In this document: one piece after another, positions 1 to 8,539 of the stretch
How positions within the stretch are numbered: the first letter of the stretch is position 1
Layout of the letters: each line of letters opens with the position of its first letter
Assembly (NCBI GenBank): GCA_965117035.1
Contig: OZ220748.1
Location: forward strand, 1,984,001-2,048,000
DNA: 64,000 bases
Direction: 5' to 3'
Origin: CAZENU01 sp965117035
Lineage (GTDB): Bacteria > Chloroflexota > Dehalococcoidia > Lucifugimonadales > CAZENU01
Translations under genes and position numbers: made by a program
Notes under the pieces: model-generated
The model's input: the letters and a program-made list of their open reading frames with translations, nothing else
Database searches by the model: none
Told to the model about the DNA's origin: nothing

Positions 1-1
1 G

Positions 2-430
2 TACGCGCTGGTCGAGCTGCCGTTCTTCGGCCATCCGGACTGGGTGGAGCCGGCGCTGGCCGACATCCAGGCGAGCGGCGTCACGCCCGTGCTGGCGCAC
101 CCCGAGCGGATCGAGATGCTGCAACGTGACCCTGACCTGCTGCACGAGTTCGTCGACCGCGGGATGCTCACGCAGGTGACGGCGGGCAGCGTGATCGGGC
201 AGTGGGGCGACGAGGTGATGCGGTTCACCGACTACCTGCTCCGGCGGAGCCTGGTGCACATCCTGGCGTCCGACACTCACGCCGCCCAGGGGCCGCGGTC
301 GCCGTCGCTCCTGCCGGGCATGGAGGCGGCGGCCGGGATCGTGGGCGCGCAGAAGGCCCGCGCGATGGTGCTGGATACACCGCGGGCGGTCATCGAGGGA
401 CGCGAGGTCGTAGAGGTCCAGATTCCCTGA
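2..430 (+). CDS. CpsB/YwqE-type PHP-domain phosphatase, 3' part
   Basis: The first 142 codons in frame 2 are open from the window edge and end at a TGA, so the gene starts before the window. Two motifs match the PHP-domain tyrosine-protein phosphatase family of CpsB/YwqE: LAHPER at residues 31-36 of the visible part, and ASDTHA around 89-94, which carries metal-binding Asp and His. In this family a manganese-dependent PHP domain dephosphorylates tyrosine kinases that control polysaccharide export. The target here is not visible because the upstream neighbours lie outside the window. The visible part is roughly the C-terminal half to 60 percent of a usual 240-260 residue protein. Family call is firm; the specific substrate is inference. 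Confidence 0.8.
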   Translation, partial: YALVELPFFGHPDWVEPALADIQASGVTPVLAHPERIEMLQRDPDLLHEFVDRGMLTQVTAGSVIGQWGDEVMRFTDYLLRRSLVHILASDTHAAQGPRSPSLLPGMEAAAGIVGAQKARAMVLDTPRAVIEGREVVEVQIP

Positions 431-471
431 CAGGAACGACCGCCGCGGGGGTGGGGCCGCTGCCATACACA

Positions 472-530
472 CCCCGTTCGCCCCGAGTGCCCCGACGCTT
501 CGTCGGGGCGTATCGAGGGGCCCGCACGAC
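472..530 (+). repeat. Dispersed palindromic repeat, forward copy
   Basis: This is a copy of an intergenic repeat that begins CCCGTTCGCCCC, has a GCCCCGACGC/GCGTCGGGGC-like hairpin at its centre and ends TATCGAGGGGC. Related copies lie near 8966-9018, 27612-27666, 27719-27772, 58078-58130, 58209-58263 and 58319-58376. It fills the space between the convergent phosphatase and nucleotidyltransferase genes and does not code. Confidence 0.7.
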
Positions 531-598
531 TCACTCTTCGGGGCCGGGGCCGCTGCCACTACGGCGACAGGTTGCGCGCGTCCCTCGAATCTGAACGG

Positions 599-1192
599 TC
601 ACGAGTTCCGGGCGTCGGAGCGCCACGGCGCGACGGCGACGCCGGGCCAGGTCCGACGCCAGCGGGCGGCCTTCTCCTCGTACGGTCCAGGCAGGTCGTA
701 CAGGTAGTTGGGCCGGACGACCATCCCAAAGACATCGTCCAGGCCGAAGGGAGCGTACACCTCGTAGCCGCCTGGCGTCTTGCGCAGGCCCACTGCCGAG
801 CTGCAGTGGAGAAAGCTGTCGATGCCCTCCTGGGTGCTGCGGAGCTGCTGGTGGGGAACACCGAACTTCCCGGGATACCAGAGGTGGACGCGCGCCTGGT
901 TGCGGACTTGGACGTCGACGTCTAGGTCGGCGAATGCCTCCGCGCAACGCCGGATGATGCGGTCCTCTCCCTCCCAGCTTAGGTCGTCGAGGTCGCAGTA
1001 GAGGACATCGTAGTCGGTGATGCCGTGGGACGGCGGGTACCCGCTCACGTGGTTCCAGACAGTCTGGGCGAGGCATCCCGCGGCGAGGTAGGAGTCCGGC
1101 AGCTCAAGGTACGTCAACCGGTCGGTGAGCACCCGGACGGTCTCGTTCCGCAGAACGATGTCGAGGAACCGCGCGCGGGGATCGGACTGCAC
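599..1192 (-). CDS. Nucleotidyltransferase-like protein (DUF925/COG3575 type)
   Basis: The 197-residue product resembles the NTP_transf_6 (DUF925) family of nucleotidyltransferase-fold proteins, whose substrate is unknown. Recognisable parts are the N-terminal AGCLAQTVWNH stretch (about residues 38-48) and the acidic ITDYDVLYCDLDD stretch (about 58-70), which would hold the metal-binding Asp residues. The length is near the usual 180-200. The start is a GTG without an obvious Shine-Dalgarno, but the family N-terminus (RFLDIVLRN) follows directly, so it is probably right. It is the last gene of a minus-strand run behind the PPOX-family gene, 12 bases away. Confidence 0.75.
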   Translation of the reverse strand: MQSDPRARFLDIVLRNETVRVLTDRLTYLELPDSYLAAGCLAQTVWNHVSGYPPSHGITDYDVLYCDLDDLSWEGEDRIIRRCAEAFADLDVDVQVRNQARVHLWYPGKFGVPHQQLRSTQEGIDSFLHCSSAVGLRKTPGGYEVYAPFGLDDVFGMVVRPNYLYDLPGPYEEKAARWRRTWPGVAVAPWRSDARNS

Positions 1193-1204
1193 AGGAGGAC
1201 TGGC

Positions 1205-1621
1205 CTACGCCCCGATGTAGAGGCTGATGATTTTCGTCGGCTGGATGGTGATGGTGACGAAGTCGAAGTTCTCGAGCGCCTGCGGCGCGTAGACGCGGCC
1301 GTCCTCCTCGCCCCTGTAGGCGAGCGACATCGACCAGACGAGCTCGGAGATGTTGTCGCGCGACAGCGTGGCCGTGCCCTGGACCATGACGTACTGGTGG
1401 GGCGGGCTGACGGTCGCTACGAGCAGCGTCGCCTGCGGGTGCGCGCTGAGGTTGCCGACCTTGGCGGAGGTCGCGTCGGAGCAGACGTAGAGCTTCTCGC
1501 CGTCGTAGTGGTGCCACACCGGCGTGACGTGGGGCGTGCCGTCGGCCTGGACGGTCGCCAGCATCGAGACGTGCGGCTCCCGCAGGAATGCGTCGATCTG
1601 CTCGTCGGTCATCTTGGGCAA
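1205..1621 (-). CDS. PPOX-class pyridoxamine 5'-phosphate oxidase family protein
   Basis: A small split-barrel flavin/F420-binding protein of the pyridoxamine-phosphate-oxidase-like family. The sequence shows the typical opening (MTDEQIDAFL then HVSMLATVQADGTPHVTPVW) and the GKVGNL-like AKVGNLSAHP stretch. These proteins bind FMN or F420 and reduce varied substrates; the substrate cannot be told here. I chose a TTG start at 1621 because GAAGGGAG lies seven bases upstream; an ATG three codons later (1612) is the alternative. A longer in-frame start at 1702 would overlap tmk by 50 bases and adds unrelated sequence. The gene lies 31 bases behind tmk on the same strand. Confidence 0.75.
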   Translation of the reverse strand: MPKMTDEQIDAFLREPHVSMLATVQADGTPHVTPVWHHYDGEKLYVCSDATSAKVGNLSAHPQATLLVATVSPPHQYVMVQGTATLSRDNISELVWSMSLAYRGEEDGRVYAPQALENFDFVTITIQPTKIISLYIGA

Positions 1622-1652
1622 GTTGGTGCTCCCTTCGTGATCGAGGTAGGGC

Positions 1653-2384
1653 TCAGGCCCGCGACGGCCGCTCCAGCGCGTCGACCGCGGCGGTACTCGC
1701 ATCGGGCTCGGGCAGGCGCTCCGAGACGTGCCGCCAGATCTCGTCCGCGACCGCGTCGACGGAGCGCGTAGCGTCGACGACGCGCCAGCGGTCTGGCTCC
1801 CTGTCGGCCATCTCCAGGTACCCGCCTCGGACGCGCTTGTGGAAGGCCACGGGTTCCATCTCGTAGCGTCGGTCTCCCTCCGGGTCGATCCGCCCCTCCG
1901 ACGGCCCGCCGTCGCCGAGGGGCAGTTCCATCTGTCCTGACCGGACCCTCCCCAAGCCGTGCTCCGGCGGGCAGTCGAGCAGGATGGTCAGGTCGGGCAT
2001 GACGCCGTCGGTAGCGATCTCGTTGACGACCGCAACTCGTCCGAGGTCGCCGCCCCTGCCGTATCCCTGGTAGGCGGTGGTCGAGTCGGCGTACCTGTCG
2101 CAGACGACGACCACCTGCTCGTCCAGGGCCGGTCTCAGCACCTTGGCGACCATCTGGGCCCTGGCGGCCGCGAAGAGGAAGAGCTCGGCCCCCTCGGCGA
2201 GCCCGTCCTTCTTCGGGCGGCTGCGCTTGAGCCAGTCCCGCGCGGCGTTGCCGAGCGGCGTCATGCCGGGCTCGCGCAGCAGGACCGCGGGCTGACCGCT
2301 CTCCTCGAGACGGCGCAGCAGCATGGCGACCTGGGTGGTCTTGCCGCTGCCCTCGCCACCCTCGAAGGAGACGAACAGTGACAT
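1653..2384 (-). CDS. tmk: dTMP kinase
   Basis: Thymidylate kinase phosphorylates dTMP to dTDP for DNA synthesis. The P-loop FEGGEGSGKTT is at residues 8-18 and the DRYADSTTAYQGYGRG substrate-binding motif is in mid-protein. The LID region holds Arg and Gly residues (GRVRSG). At 243 residues it is longer than the usual 205-215 because of an insert after the LID and a C-terminal tail rich in Ala, Glu and Pro. An AGGAG ribosome site stands nine bases before the ATG. It follows the R3H-type ATPase gene by 44 bases on the same strand and is probably cotranscribed with it. Confidence 0.93.
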   Translation of the reverse strand: MSLFVSFEGGEGSGKTTQVAMLLRRLEESGQPAVLLREPGMTPLGNAARDWLKRSRPKKDGLAEGAELFLFAAARAQMVAKVLRPALDEQVVVVCDRYADSTTAYQGYGRGGDLGRVAVVNEIATDGVMPDLTILLDCPPEHGLGRVRSGQMELPLGDGGPSEGRIDPEGDRRYEMEPVAFHKRVRGGYLEMADREPDRWRVVDATRSVDAVADEIWRHVSERLPEPDASTAAVDALERPSRA

Positions 2385-2428
2385 TTTTCGTATCTCCTGA
2401 GTGCGTTGCTGCGCCCTGGTACGTGGTC

Positions 2429-4006
2429 CTACCGCCTGTAGAAGACCACGTGCCGCCGGGGCTCGCGGCCGGAGCTGGTGGACGAGAGGCCGCGCTCCTC
2501 GGCGATCTGGTGCTGCAGCCGCCGGATATAGGAGCCCTGCGGGCTCAGCTCGACGGACCGGTCGCCGTCGTCGACGCGCGCGGCGGCCTCCTCGGCCTCC
2601 TTGATCGCCATCGACACGCGCTCTCTCGACTGCGCGCCGGTCTGACTGCGGTTGATGGCGCGGAAGAACTGCTGTATCTGCGTCGTCGTGTTCTTCCTGA
2701 GCACGTAGACCGGCCTGCCCTGCTCCTCCGCCTGCCTCAGCGCCTGCGTCTTGCGCCGGTAGAAGTTCTTCGTCGTGAGCACGAGGTCGGCGTCGTCGAT
2801 CTCGGCCACCAGCTCGACGGCGACGGGCGACGACTGCGTGGCCTGCTGCAGCTTGCCCTTGTTCACGCCGTAGGGGAGTATGCGCGTGGGCTGCTGTGGC
2901 TGCTCGGGCTCAACCTCCTCGTGCTCTCGCGTCTGCTCCCGCACGCTGACGGCCCCCCTGCGGTGGCCGTTGCGGTCGCCGGGGGCCGCGAACGCGACGC
3001 TCCGCGGCGCGGGCACGACGCGCACCCTGCCCTCGTCGTCGACCGTCCGGATCTCCGGCGTGACGGGGAAGCCGCGCAGGCCGCGGTCTACGACCTCCGC
3101 CACGTCGTCGTGGACGGCGACCTGGCTCCAGCCCTGTATCTCGACGACGATGTCGAACGTCGGGGGTGCCCGGCGCTCCAGCACCGTCTTCTGCGTGCGG
3201 CGTCTGCGGGCCTCGACGTCCCCGAGGGTCACCGACTGTATGCCGCCGATGAGGTCGGACAGCGTCGGGTTGAGCACCAGGTTCTCGAGGGAGTTTCCGT
3301 GTGCGGTCGCGACGAGCTGCACGCCGCGCTCGGCGATGGTTCGCGCGGCGTTCGCGTCGAGCTCGGTGCCGATCTCGTCGATGACGATCACCTCGGGCAT
3401 GTGGTTCTCGACGGCCTCGATCATCACGGCGTGCTGCTGGGCGGGGGACTGCACGTGCATTCGCCGCGCCTTGCCGATGCCGGAGTGCGGTATGTCGCCG
3501 TCGCCGGCGATCTCGTTCGAGGTGTCGACGACCACGACGCGCTTGTGGGCGTCGTCCGCGAGCACGCGGGCGACCTCGCGGAGCATGGTCGTCTTGCCCA
3601 CGCCGGGCTTGCCGAGCAGCAGGACGCTCTTGCCTGTCAGGATCAGGTCTTCGATTATCCTGATCGTGCCGTAGACGGCGCGGCCGACGCGCAGCGTCAG
3701 GCCCACGACCTTGTCGCTGCGGTTGCGGATTGCGGATATGCGGTGCAAGGTGCGCTCGATGCCGGCGCGGTTGTCGCCGCCGAAGGGGCCGATCCGGTCG
3801 AGGACGTACTGTATGTCCTCCTCGGAGACCTCGTCGTCGCTCAGGATGTAGCTCTCGTCCAGGAATCTGGCCTCAGGCTCGCGCCCCAGGTCCATCACGA
3901 TCTCGAGAAGCTCGGAGAGGTCGTCCCGCTCCTCGAGGGGCTCCGCGGTGCGCGGAGGGATTTTCTCGATGAGCGACTTGAGGTCGGCGTCTATCGGCTG
4001 GCTCAT
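2429..4006 (-). CDS. R3H-domain AAA ATPase (SpoIIIAA/Ycf45-like)
   Basis: This 525-residue protein belongs to the COG3854 group of single-stranded nucleic-acid binding ATPases that resemble SpoIIIAA and plastid Ycf45. The Walker A motif GKPGVGKT is at residues 132-139 and Walker B VIVIDE at 206-211, followed by AERGVQLVATAHG, a typical sensor region. A charged linker around 340-390 leads to a C-terminal domain (about 450-525) with SYIRRLQHQIAEERGL, which matches the R3H domain attached in this family. The family role is unclear; nucleic-acid binding is inferred from R3H. It sits between the GNAT-like gene and tmk in one minus-strand run. Confidence 0.85.
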   Translation of the reverse strand: MSQPIDADLKSLIEKIPPRTAEPLEERDDLSELLEIVMDLGREPEARFLDESYILSDDEVSEEDIQYVLDRIGPFGGDNRAGIERTLHRISAIRNRSDKVVGLTLRVGRAVYGTIRIIEDLILTGKSVLLLGKPGVGKTTMLREVARVLADDAHKRVVVVDTSNEIAGDGDIPHSGIGKARRMHVQSPAQQHAVMIEAVENHMPEVIVIDEIGTELDANAARTIAERGVQLVATAHGNSLENLVLNPTLSDLIGGIQSVTLGDVEARRRRTQKTVLERRAPPTFDIVVEIQGWSQVAVHDDVAEVVDRGLRGFPVTPEIRTVDDEGRVRVVPAPRSVAFAAPGDRNGHRRGAVSVREQTREHEEVEPEQPQQPTRILPYGVNKGKLQQATQSSPVAVELVAEIDDADLVLTTKNFYRRKTQALRQAEEQGRPVYVLRKNTTTQIQQFFRAINRSQTGAQSRERVSMAIKEAEEAAARVDDGDRSVELSPQGSYIRRLQHQIAEERGLSSTSSGREPRRHVVFYRR

Positions 4007-4028
4007 GTACCCGCTCGTCTCCTGTTGT

Positions 4029-4961
4029 CTATATTGAAGGGACGCCCACCGCCTCGGCGGCGAGCTCTTCGGCTACGGGCACGACCATGGACCGCGCCAT
4101 CGCGGTGAGCTCCCGCACCTGGCGGTAGCCGCTCTGTTCCAGCAGGCGCCTCAGCAGCACCTGGTGCTCCGGCACGAGGGCGTAGACCGTGCGTCCGGGC
4201 CTGACCCGCGCCAGGCCGGCCTCCAGCAGCCCGCCCGTGTACTCCTCCGCGCCCGGGTGGACGATCATCTCCACGAGGGGCGCCCCGGCGCCTCCCGAAA
4301 CGCGCACCCAGCCGGTGATCTCGCCATCCGTCTCGCGAACGAGCTCGCGGGCCCGCCGCGCTCGCCGCTCGCGGGCGCCGGCCCACAGGCCGAGGGTCAG
4401 TCCGACCATGGCGCGCACCCGCGCCGGCGTGGAGGCGCTGTACAGCCTGAAGACTGCGTGGTCGTCCGTGGGATGCCGCTTTCGCAGCCGCACGCGACCG
4501 GCGTGTCCCCGCGGGCGGTGAGTGCCGCTGTACAGCAACTGGTACTGGTAGCGGACGAAGCCGCATCGTCCGGCGAGGTCGGCCAGCTCGTCGTCCGCGT
4601 CGAGCCGCAGGAAGATCTTCTGGCCGCCGGTGGAGGCGACCGCGCTGCACAGCTCGCGGAGGAGGTCGACGTGGCCCGGCTCGGCGTCGCCCGACAGCAT
4701 GTGCGCGATCTCGTACGACTCCGGGCCCGACCTGGGCCTGGCCGCGACGACGGCGGAGACCCCGGCGCCGTCCGTCGATGTGAGCGAGCGACACTCGGCG
4801 GCCTGCAGCGCGACCGTCGTCCTGAGGACGTCGGACATCGACAGGCCGGGACGCGCCTCGGGGCGCAGGCCGGAGAGCGTGACCGCGCGGTCCCGGACCG
4901 GCCCCGACCCGCGACGGGCCAGGCGGGCTATGTCGAAGGGGTGGAACGGTCGTATCGCCAT
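4029..4961 (-). CDS. GNAT-like domain protein of unknown function
   Basis: A 310-residue protein with no name I can assign. The C-terminal half has the look of a GNAT acetyltransferase fold: acidic strand VRETDGEITGWVRV, then APLVEMIVHPGAEEYTGGLL and a final arginine-rich helix with LLEQSGYR. The N-terminal half (IRPFHPFDIARLARRG) looks like a second degenerate copy, so it may be a tandem-GNAT protein. I see no clear acetyl-CoA loop, so activity is not claimed. The start ATG at 4961 follows the pdxT stop by 11 bases with GGAG just upstream; longer in-frame ORF extends into pdxT and is spurious. Confidence 0.6.
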   Translation of the reverse strand: MAIRPFHPFDIARLARRGSGPVRDRAVTLSGLRPEARPGLSMSDVLRTTVALQAAECRSLTSTDGAGVSAVVAARPRSGPESYEIAHMLSGDAEPGHVDLLRELCSAVASTGGQKIFLRLDADDELADLAGRCGFVRYQYQLLYSGTHRPRGHAGRVRLRKRHPTDDHAVFRLYSASTPARVRAMVGLTLGLWAGARERRARRARELVRETDGEITGWVRVSGGAGAPLVEMIVHPGAEEYTGGLLEAGLARVRPGRTVYALVPEHQVLLRRLLEQSGYRQVRELTAMARSMVVPVAEELAAEAVGVPSI

Positions 4962-4972
4962 CGGGCTCCGTG

Positions 4973-5554
4973 TCAGCCGCCGGTCTCGATCATCCTTACG
5001 AAGAGCTGGTGGACACGGGAGTCGTCGGTCAGCTCCGGGTGGAACGAGGTCGCCAGCATGCGGTCCTGCCGCACGGCGACGGGGCGTCCGTCGTCCAGCC
5101 GTGCCAGTATCTCGGTGCCCTCGCCGGCGCTGTTGACGACGGGGGCGCGGATAAAGACACCGCGGAACGGCGGGCCCTCGACGCCGGCGATCTCGAGGTC
5201 CTGCTCGAAGCTGTCGACCTGTCGCCCGAAGGCGTTGCGGCTGACGTCGATGTCCATGAGCCGCAGCGGGTCGGGCCGCCTGTCGGTGAGCCTGTCGGCG
5301 AGGACGATCATGCCCGCGCAGGTCCCCCACGTGGGCAGGCCCGATCTCACCTTGTCGCAGATCACATCCCGGAGATCGTAGATGTCGATGAGCTGCACGA
5401 TCGTCGTGCTCTCGCCCCCCGGTATGATGAGGCCGTCGATGCCGTCGAGCTGGTGGGGCAGCCTGATCTCGGTCGTCTCGGCGCCTATGCGCTCCAGCGC
5501 GTGCCTGTGCTCTATTACGTCGCCCTGAATGGCGAGAATGCCGACGTTGGGCAA
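4973..5554 (-). CDS. pdxT: Pyridoxal 5'-phosphate synthase glutaminase subunit
   Basis: PdxT hydrolyses glutamine and passes ammonia to PdxS for PLP synthesis by the DXP-independent route. The triad is visible: Cys79 in WGTCAGMI, and His172 and Glu174 in SFHPEL. GGEST (46-50) forms the oxyanion region. The length of 193 residues is typical. The start codon is TTG, one base after the pdxS stop, so translation is probably coupled. The two subunits form the usual 12+12 complex in the cytoplasm. Confidence 0.95.
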   Translation of the reverse strand: MPNVGILAIQGDVIEHRHALERIGAETTEIRLPHQLDGIDGLIIPGGESTTIVQLIDIYDLRDVICDKVRSGLPTWGTCAGMIVLADRLTDRRPDPLRLMDIDVSRNAFGRQVDSFEQDLEIAGVEGPPFRGVFIRAPVVNSAGEGTEILARLDDGRPVAVRQDRMLATSFHPELTDDSRVHQLFVRMIETGG

Positions 5555-5555
5555 G

Positions 5556-6455
5556 CTACCATCCCCGGACCGCGAGCTGCTCCTCCTCGGGCATCGTCCT
5601 GACGTCGAGGCCTGGCATGGCGTCGCCGAGTCCCCTGGAGACTTCGGCGATCATCCCGGGGTCGTTGAAGTGGGTGGTCGCCTTGACGATGGCCTCGGCC
5701 ATGCGCTGGGGGTTCTCCGACTTGAAGATGCCCGAGCCTACGAAGACGCCCTCGACGCCAAGCTGCATCATCAGCGCGGCGTCGGCCGGGGAGGCGATGC
5801 CGCCCGCGGCGAAGTTGACCACCGGGAGCTTGCCGGTGTCGTGTATCTCCTTGACCAACTCGTAGGGCGCGCGCATGTCCCTGGCAGTGGCCATGAGCTC
5901 GTCGGTGCTCATTCCCTGGATGCGGCGGATTTCGCCCATGACGGCGCGCGCGTGCCTGACCGCCTCGACGACGTTGCCGGTGCCGGCCTCGCCCTTGGTG
6001 CGGATCATGGCCGCGCCCTCGCCTATGCGCCGCAGCGCCTCGCCCAGGTTGCGGCAGCCGCAGACGAAGGGCACCTTGAACTGGTGCTTGTCGACGTGGT
6101 TGTCCTCGTCGGCGGGCGTCAGCACCTCCGACTCGTCGATGTAGTCGACGCCCATGGCCTCGAGCACCTGCGCCTCCACGAAGTGGCCGATGCGGCACTT
6201 GGCCATCACGGGAATCGTGACGGCGTCGATGATCTCCATGATCTTGGTCGGGTCCGACATCCGCGCGACGCCGCCGTCCTTCCGGATGTCGGAAGGCACG
6301 CGCTCCAGCGCCATGACGGACACGGCGCCGGCGTCCTCAGCGATCTTGGCCTCATCGGCCGTGACGACGTCCATGATGACGCCGCCCTTGAGCATCTGGG
6401 CAAGGCCAGACTTTACCCGCCATGTCCCGGTCTCGGTGATCGTCTCGATGGCCAT
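5556..6455 (-). CDS. pdxS: Pyridoxal 5'-phosphate synthase lyase subunit
   Basis: PdxS condenses ribose 5-phosphate, glyceraldehyde 3-phosphate and ammonia into PLP. The (beta/alpha)8 barrel shows the expected lysine-bearing strands: VIMDVVTADEA near the start, IPVMAKCRIGH, and the RTKGEAGTGNV phosphate loop. The ATG at 6455 has GGGGGAGG eight bases upstream; an in-frame upstream ATG at 6500 would add 15 residues without a site. The 299-residue product is of normal length. It heads a minus-strand run (pdxS, pdxT, GNAT-like, R3H ATPase, tmk, PPOX, nucleotidyltransferase), with a promoter at 6521-6550. Confidence 0.96.
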   Translation of the reverse strand: MAIETITETGTWRVKSGLAQMLKGGVIMDVVTADEAKIAEDAGAVSVMALERVPSDIRKDGGVARMSDPTKIMEIIDAVTIPVMAKCRIGHFVEAQVLEAMGVDYIDESEVLTPADEDNHVDKHQFKVPFVCGCRNLGEALRRIGEGAAMIRTKGEAGTGNVVEAVRHARAVMGEIRRIQGMSTDELMATARDMRAPYELVKEIHDTGKLPVVNFAAGGIASPADAALMMQLGVEGVFVGSGIFKSENPQRMAEAIVKATTHFNDPGMIAEVSRGLGDAMPGLDVRTMPEEEQLAVRGW

Positions 6456-6520
6456 CGGTAAGACCTCCCCCTCGGATAGGTGCCTCTTCGGCGTCCGCAT
6501 TATACGCGCCGCCTAGCGTC

Positions 6521-6550
6521 ATTATACTGCCATAGCGCGGCTCTCAACAA
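6521..6550 (-). promoter_or_regulatory. SigA-type promoter for the pdxST run
   Basis: Reading the minus strand, TTGTTG (6550-6545) and a perfect TATAAT (6526-6521) are separated by 18 bases, about 65 bases before the pdxS start. The -35 overlaps the end of the HAD gene. A second TATAAT at 6504-6499 lacks a matching -35. Confidence 0.6.
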
Positions 6551-7299
6551 TTCCCAGGACGACGAATTCGCCAACCTCCATCGTCGGGCAACAGCTCGGC
6601 GATCGAGCGTATGACGCGGTCTGGCCGCGCGGGGGCGTCGTCCGGCACGCCGGTCCGCTCGACGTCGATCCAGACGGTGTGCATGCCGAGCAGCCTGGGT
6701 GTCGCGATGTCGAAGTCGAGCTTGTCGCCGACCATCCAGGCGTCTTGGGGCTCGACGTCCAGGCGCTCCAGCACGTGTTCGAAGACGCGGCGGTCGGGCT
6801 TCCCGACGCCGAACTCGCCCTCGATCAGGATGTGGTCGAAGAGCGGCTCCAGGTCGTAACGCTCGATCTTGGCGCGCTGTCCGGCCGCGCCGCCGTTGGT
6901 CACCAGCGCGGTCGCGACTCCGGCGTTCCGCAGCCGCGACAGCACGTCGAGCGCGCCGGGGACGGGCTGGACCGCCGCGATGCGCTCCTCCGCGTAGGCC
7001 GCGCCCATATCGCGCGCCAGGTCTTCGTCGTCGATGCCGACGCGCCTCAGCGCGCCGCGGGCGACCCGTCTCCAGGCGCGCTGGAAATCGAGCCTGCCCG
7101 TGACGTGGCGCGCCGGGTCGCCCCAGTACCACAGGCCCTCCAGCTCGAACGCCTCGCCCAGCACGTCCGGGCTGACGCGGTCGAGCCGGTCCGAGAGCCG
7201 GCGGCAGGCCGCGCTCCACGACGCCGGGGAGGCGGAGTCGAACACGAGGACAGTGTCGTCCAGGTCGAGCAGGACGGCCCGGGGAAGCTCCGTCGGCAT
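6544..7299 (-). CDS. HAD-superfamily hydrolase (phosphoglycolate phosphatase-like)
   Basis: A 251-residue haloacid-dehalogenase-type phosphatase. All four motifs are visible: DLDDTV with nucleophile Asp12 and Asp14, TNGG in motif II, the Lys of VGKPDRRVF in motif III and GDKLDFD in motif IV. The helical cap lies between motifs I and II, as in class-I HAD phosphatases. The substrate is unknown. The ATG at 7299 starts 21 bases after the gap stop, so it is probably cotranscribed with gap. Longer in-frame sequence runs back into gap in another frame and is not coding. The motif set supports the fold strongly; the exact reaction is not known. Confidence 0.85.
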   Translation of the reverse strand: MPTELPRAVLLDLDDTVLVFDSASPASWSAACRRLSDRLDRVSPDVLGEAFELEGLWYWGDPARHVTGRLDFQRAWRRVARGALRRVGIDDEDLARDMGAAYAEERIAAVQPVPGALDVLSRLRNAGVATALVTNGGAAGQRAKIERYDLEPLFDHILIEGEFGVGKPDRRVFEHVLERLDVEPQDAWMVGDKLDFDIATPRLLGMHTVWIDVERTGVPDDAPARPDRVIRSIAELLPDDGGWRIRRPGNC

Positions 7300-7319
7300 G
7301 GCGGCGGCCCGCGTTCGGG

Positions 7320-8339
7320 CTACAGGCCCCTGTCGGACAGGAAGGCCGCGAGGTCGGCCGTCCGGCAGCTGTAGCCCCACTCGTTGTCGTACCAGCCGAC
7401 GATCTTGACCATGTTGCCGCCCATCGACATCGTGGACAGGCCGTCGATGATCGAGCTGTGCGGGTTGCGGACGAAGTCGCTGCTGACCAGCGGCTCGTCG
7501 GTGTAGTCCATGATGCCTGCGAGACTGCCGGCGGCGGCCGCCCTGTATGCGTCGTTCACCTCGTCCGCGGTGACGTCCCGCCCCAGGTTGGCGACCAGGT
7601 CGGTGACCGAGCCGGTGGAGGTAGGCACCCTGAACGACATCCCGTGTATCTTGCCGTTCAGCTCCGGCAGCACGACGCCGCACGCCCTGGCGGCGCCCGT
7701 GGTCGTCGGCACGATGTTCTGGGCGGCCGACCGGGCGCGGCGCAGGTCGTTGTCGTTATGCACCTTGTCCAGGATCATCTGGTCGCCGGTATACGAGTGG
7801 ATCGTTGTCATCAGCGCGCTTTCGACCCCGAAGGCGTCGTTCACGACCTTGACCATCGTGGCGACGCAGTTCGTCGTGCAGGAGGCGTTGGAGAGGATGT
7901 GGTGTGCCGCCGGGTCGTACGAGTCCTGGTTGACGCCGAGGACGAGCGTAAGGTCCTCGCCGTTGGCCGGGGCGGATATGATGACCTTCTTCGCGCCGCC
8001 CTGCAGGTGGCCGGACGCCCGCGCGGCGTCGGTGAAGAAGCCGGTCGACTCGACGACGACGTCGACGCCGAGGTCTCCCCAGGGGAGCCTGGCCGGATCG
8101 CGCTCGGCGAGCACGCTGACCGTCGCGCCGTCGACGACGATGGCGTCGTCGGTGGCCTCGACGCTCCCGGGGTATATCCCGTAGTTGGAGTCGTACTTGA
8201 ACAGGTGGGCGTTGGTGTCGGTGTCGGTCAGGTCGTTGACCGCGACGACGTCGAGCTTGTCTGGGTGCCGCTCGATGGCGGCCCTCAGCACCTGCCTGCC
8301 TATCCGCCCGAATCCGTTGATGCCGATGCGGGTGCCCAT
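7320..8339 (-). CDS. gap: Glyceraldehyde-3-phosphate dehydrogenase, type I
   Basis: Oxidises glyceraldehyde 3-phosphate to 1,3-bisphosphoglycerate in glycolysis. The Rossmann motif GINGFGRIGR is at residues 6-15 and the catalytic Cys154 is in SNASCTTNC. The general-base His lies in the later substrate domain. The C-terminal WYDNEWGYS is standard. Length 339 is normal. GGAGG stands six bases before the ATG. Ser/Asp residues after the first beta-alpha-beta unit (VNDLTD) suit NAD. The HAD hydrolase gene follows closely. Enolase lies about 3 kb away in the window but not in the same transcript. Confidence 0.97.
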   Translation of the reverse strand: MGTRIGINGFGRIGRQVLRAAIERHPDKLDVVAVNDLTDTDTNAHLFKYDSNYGIYPGSVEATDDAIVVDGATVSVLAERDPARLPWGDLGVDVVVESTGFFTDAARASGHLQGGAKKVIISAPANGEDLTLVLGVNQDSYDPAAHHILSNASCTTNCVATMVKVVNDAFGVESALMTTIHSYTGDQMILDKVHNDNDLRRARSAAQNIVPTTTGAARACGVVLPELNGKIHGMSFRVPTSTGSVTDLVANLGRDVTADEVNDAYRAAAAGSLAGIMDYTDEPLVSSDFVRNPHSSIIDGLSTMSMGGNMVKIVGWYDNEWGYSCRTADLAAFLSDRGL

Positions 8340-8398
8340 TCACGTCCTCCAGGGTGTCGGAAATTCAGCCGAGCCGGACCACGGGCATATCGTACTAC

Positions 8399-8440
8399 GG
8401 GAGTAGTGGATAGTGAATAGTGGATAGTGAGTAGTTGGGA
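8399..8440. repeat. Heptamer tandem tract (GTGGATA-type)
   Basis: About five consecutive 7-bp units of the form GTGGATA, GTGAATA, GTGGATA, GTGAGTA and a decayed last unit. A second tract lies at 41889-41931. Both sit 60-75 bases upstream of a minus-strand gene. No function is evident. Confidence 0.7.
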
Positions 8441-8539
8441 CAGGACCACTCGACCGCGGGCGGGTGGGTTCCGGGTGGGAGCGGTCGGTTAAGGGGAGGT
8501 CTCAGTTTGGCGGGAGCGCTGTGGGGTGGAGGGGAGGGA

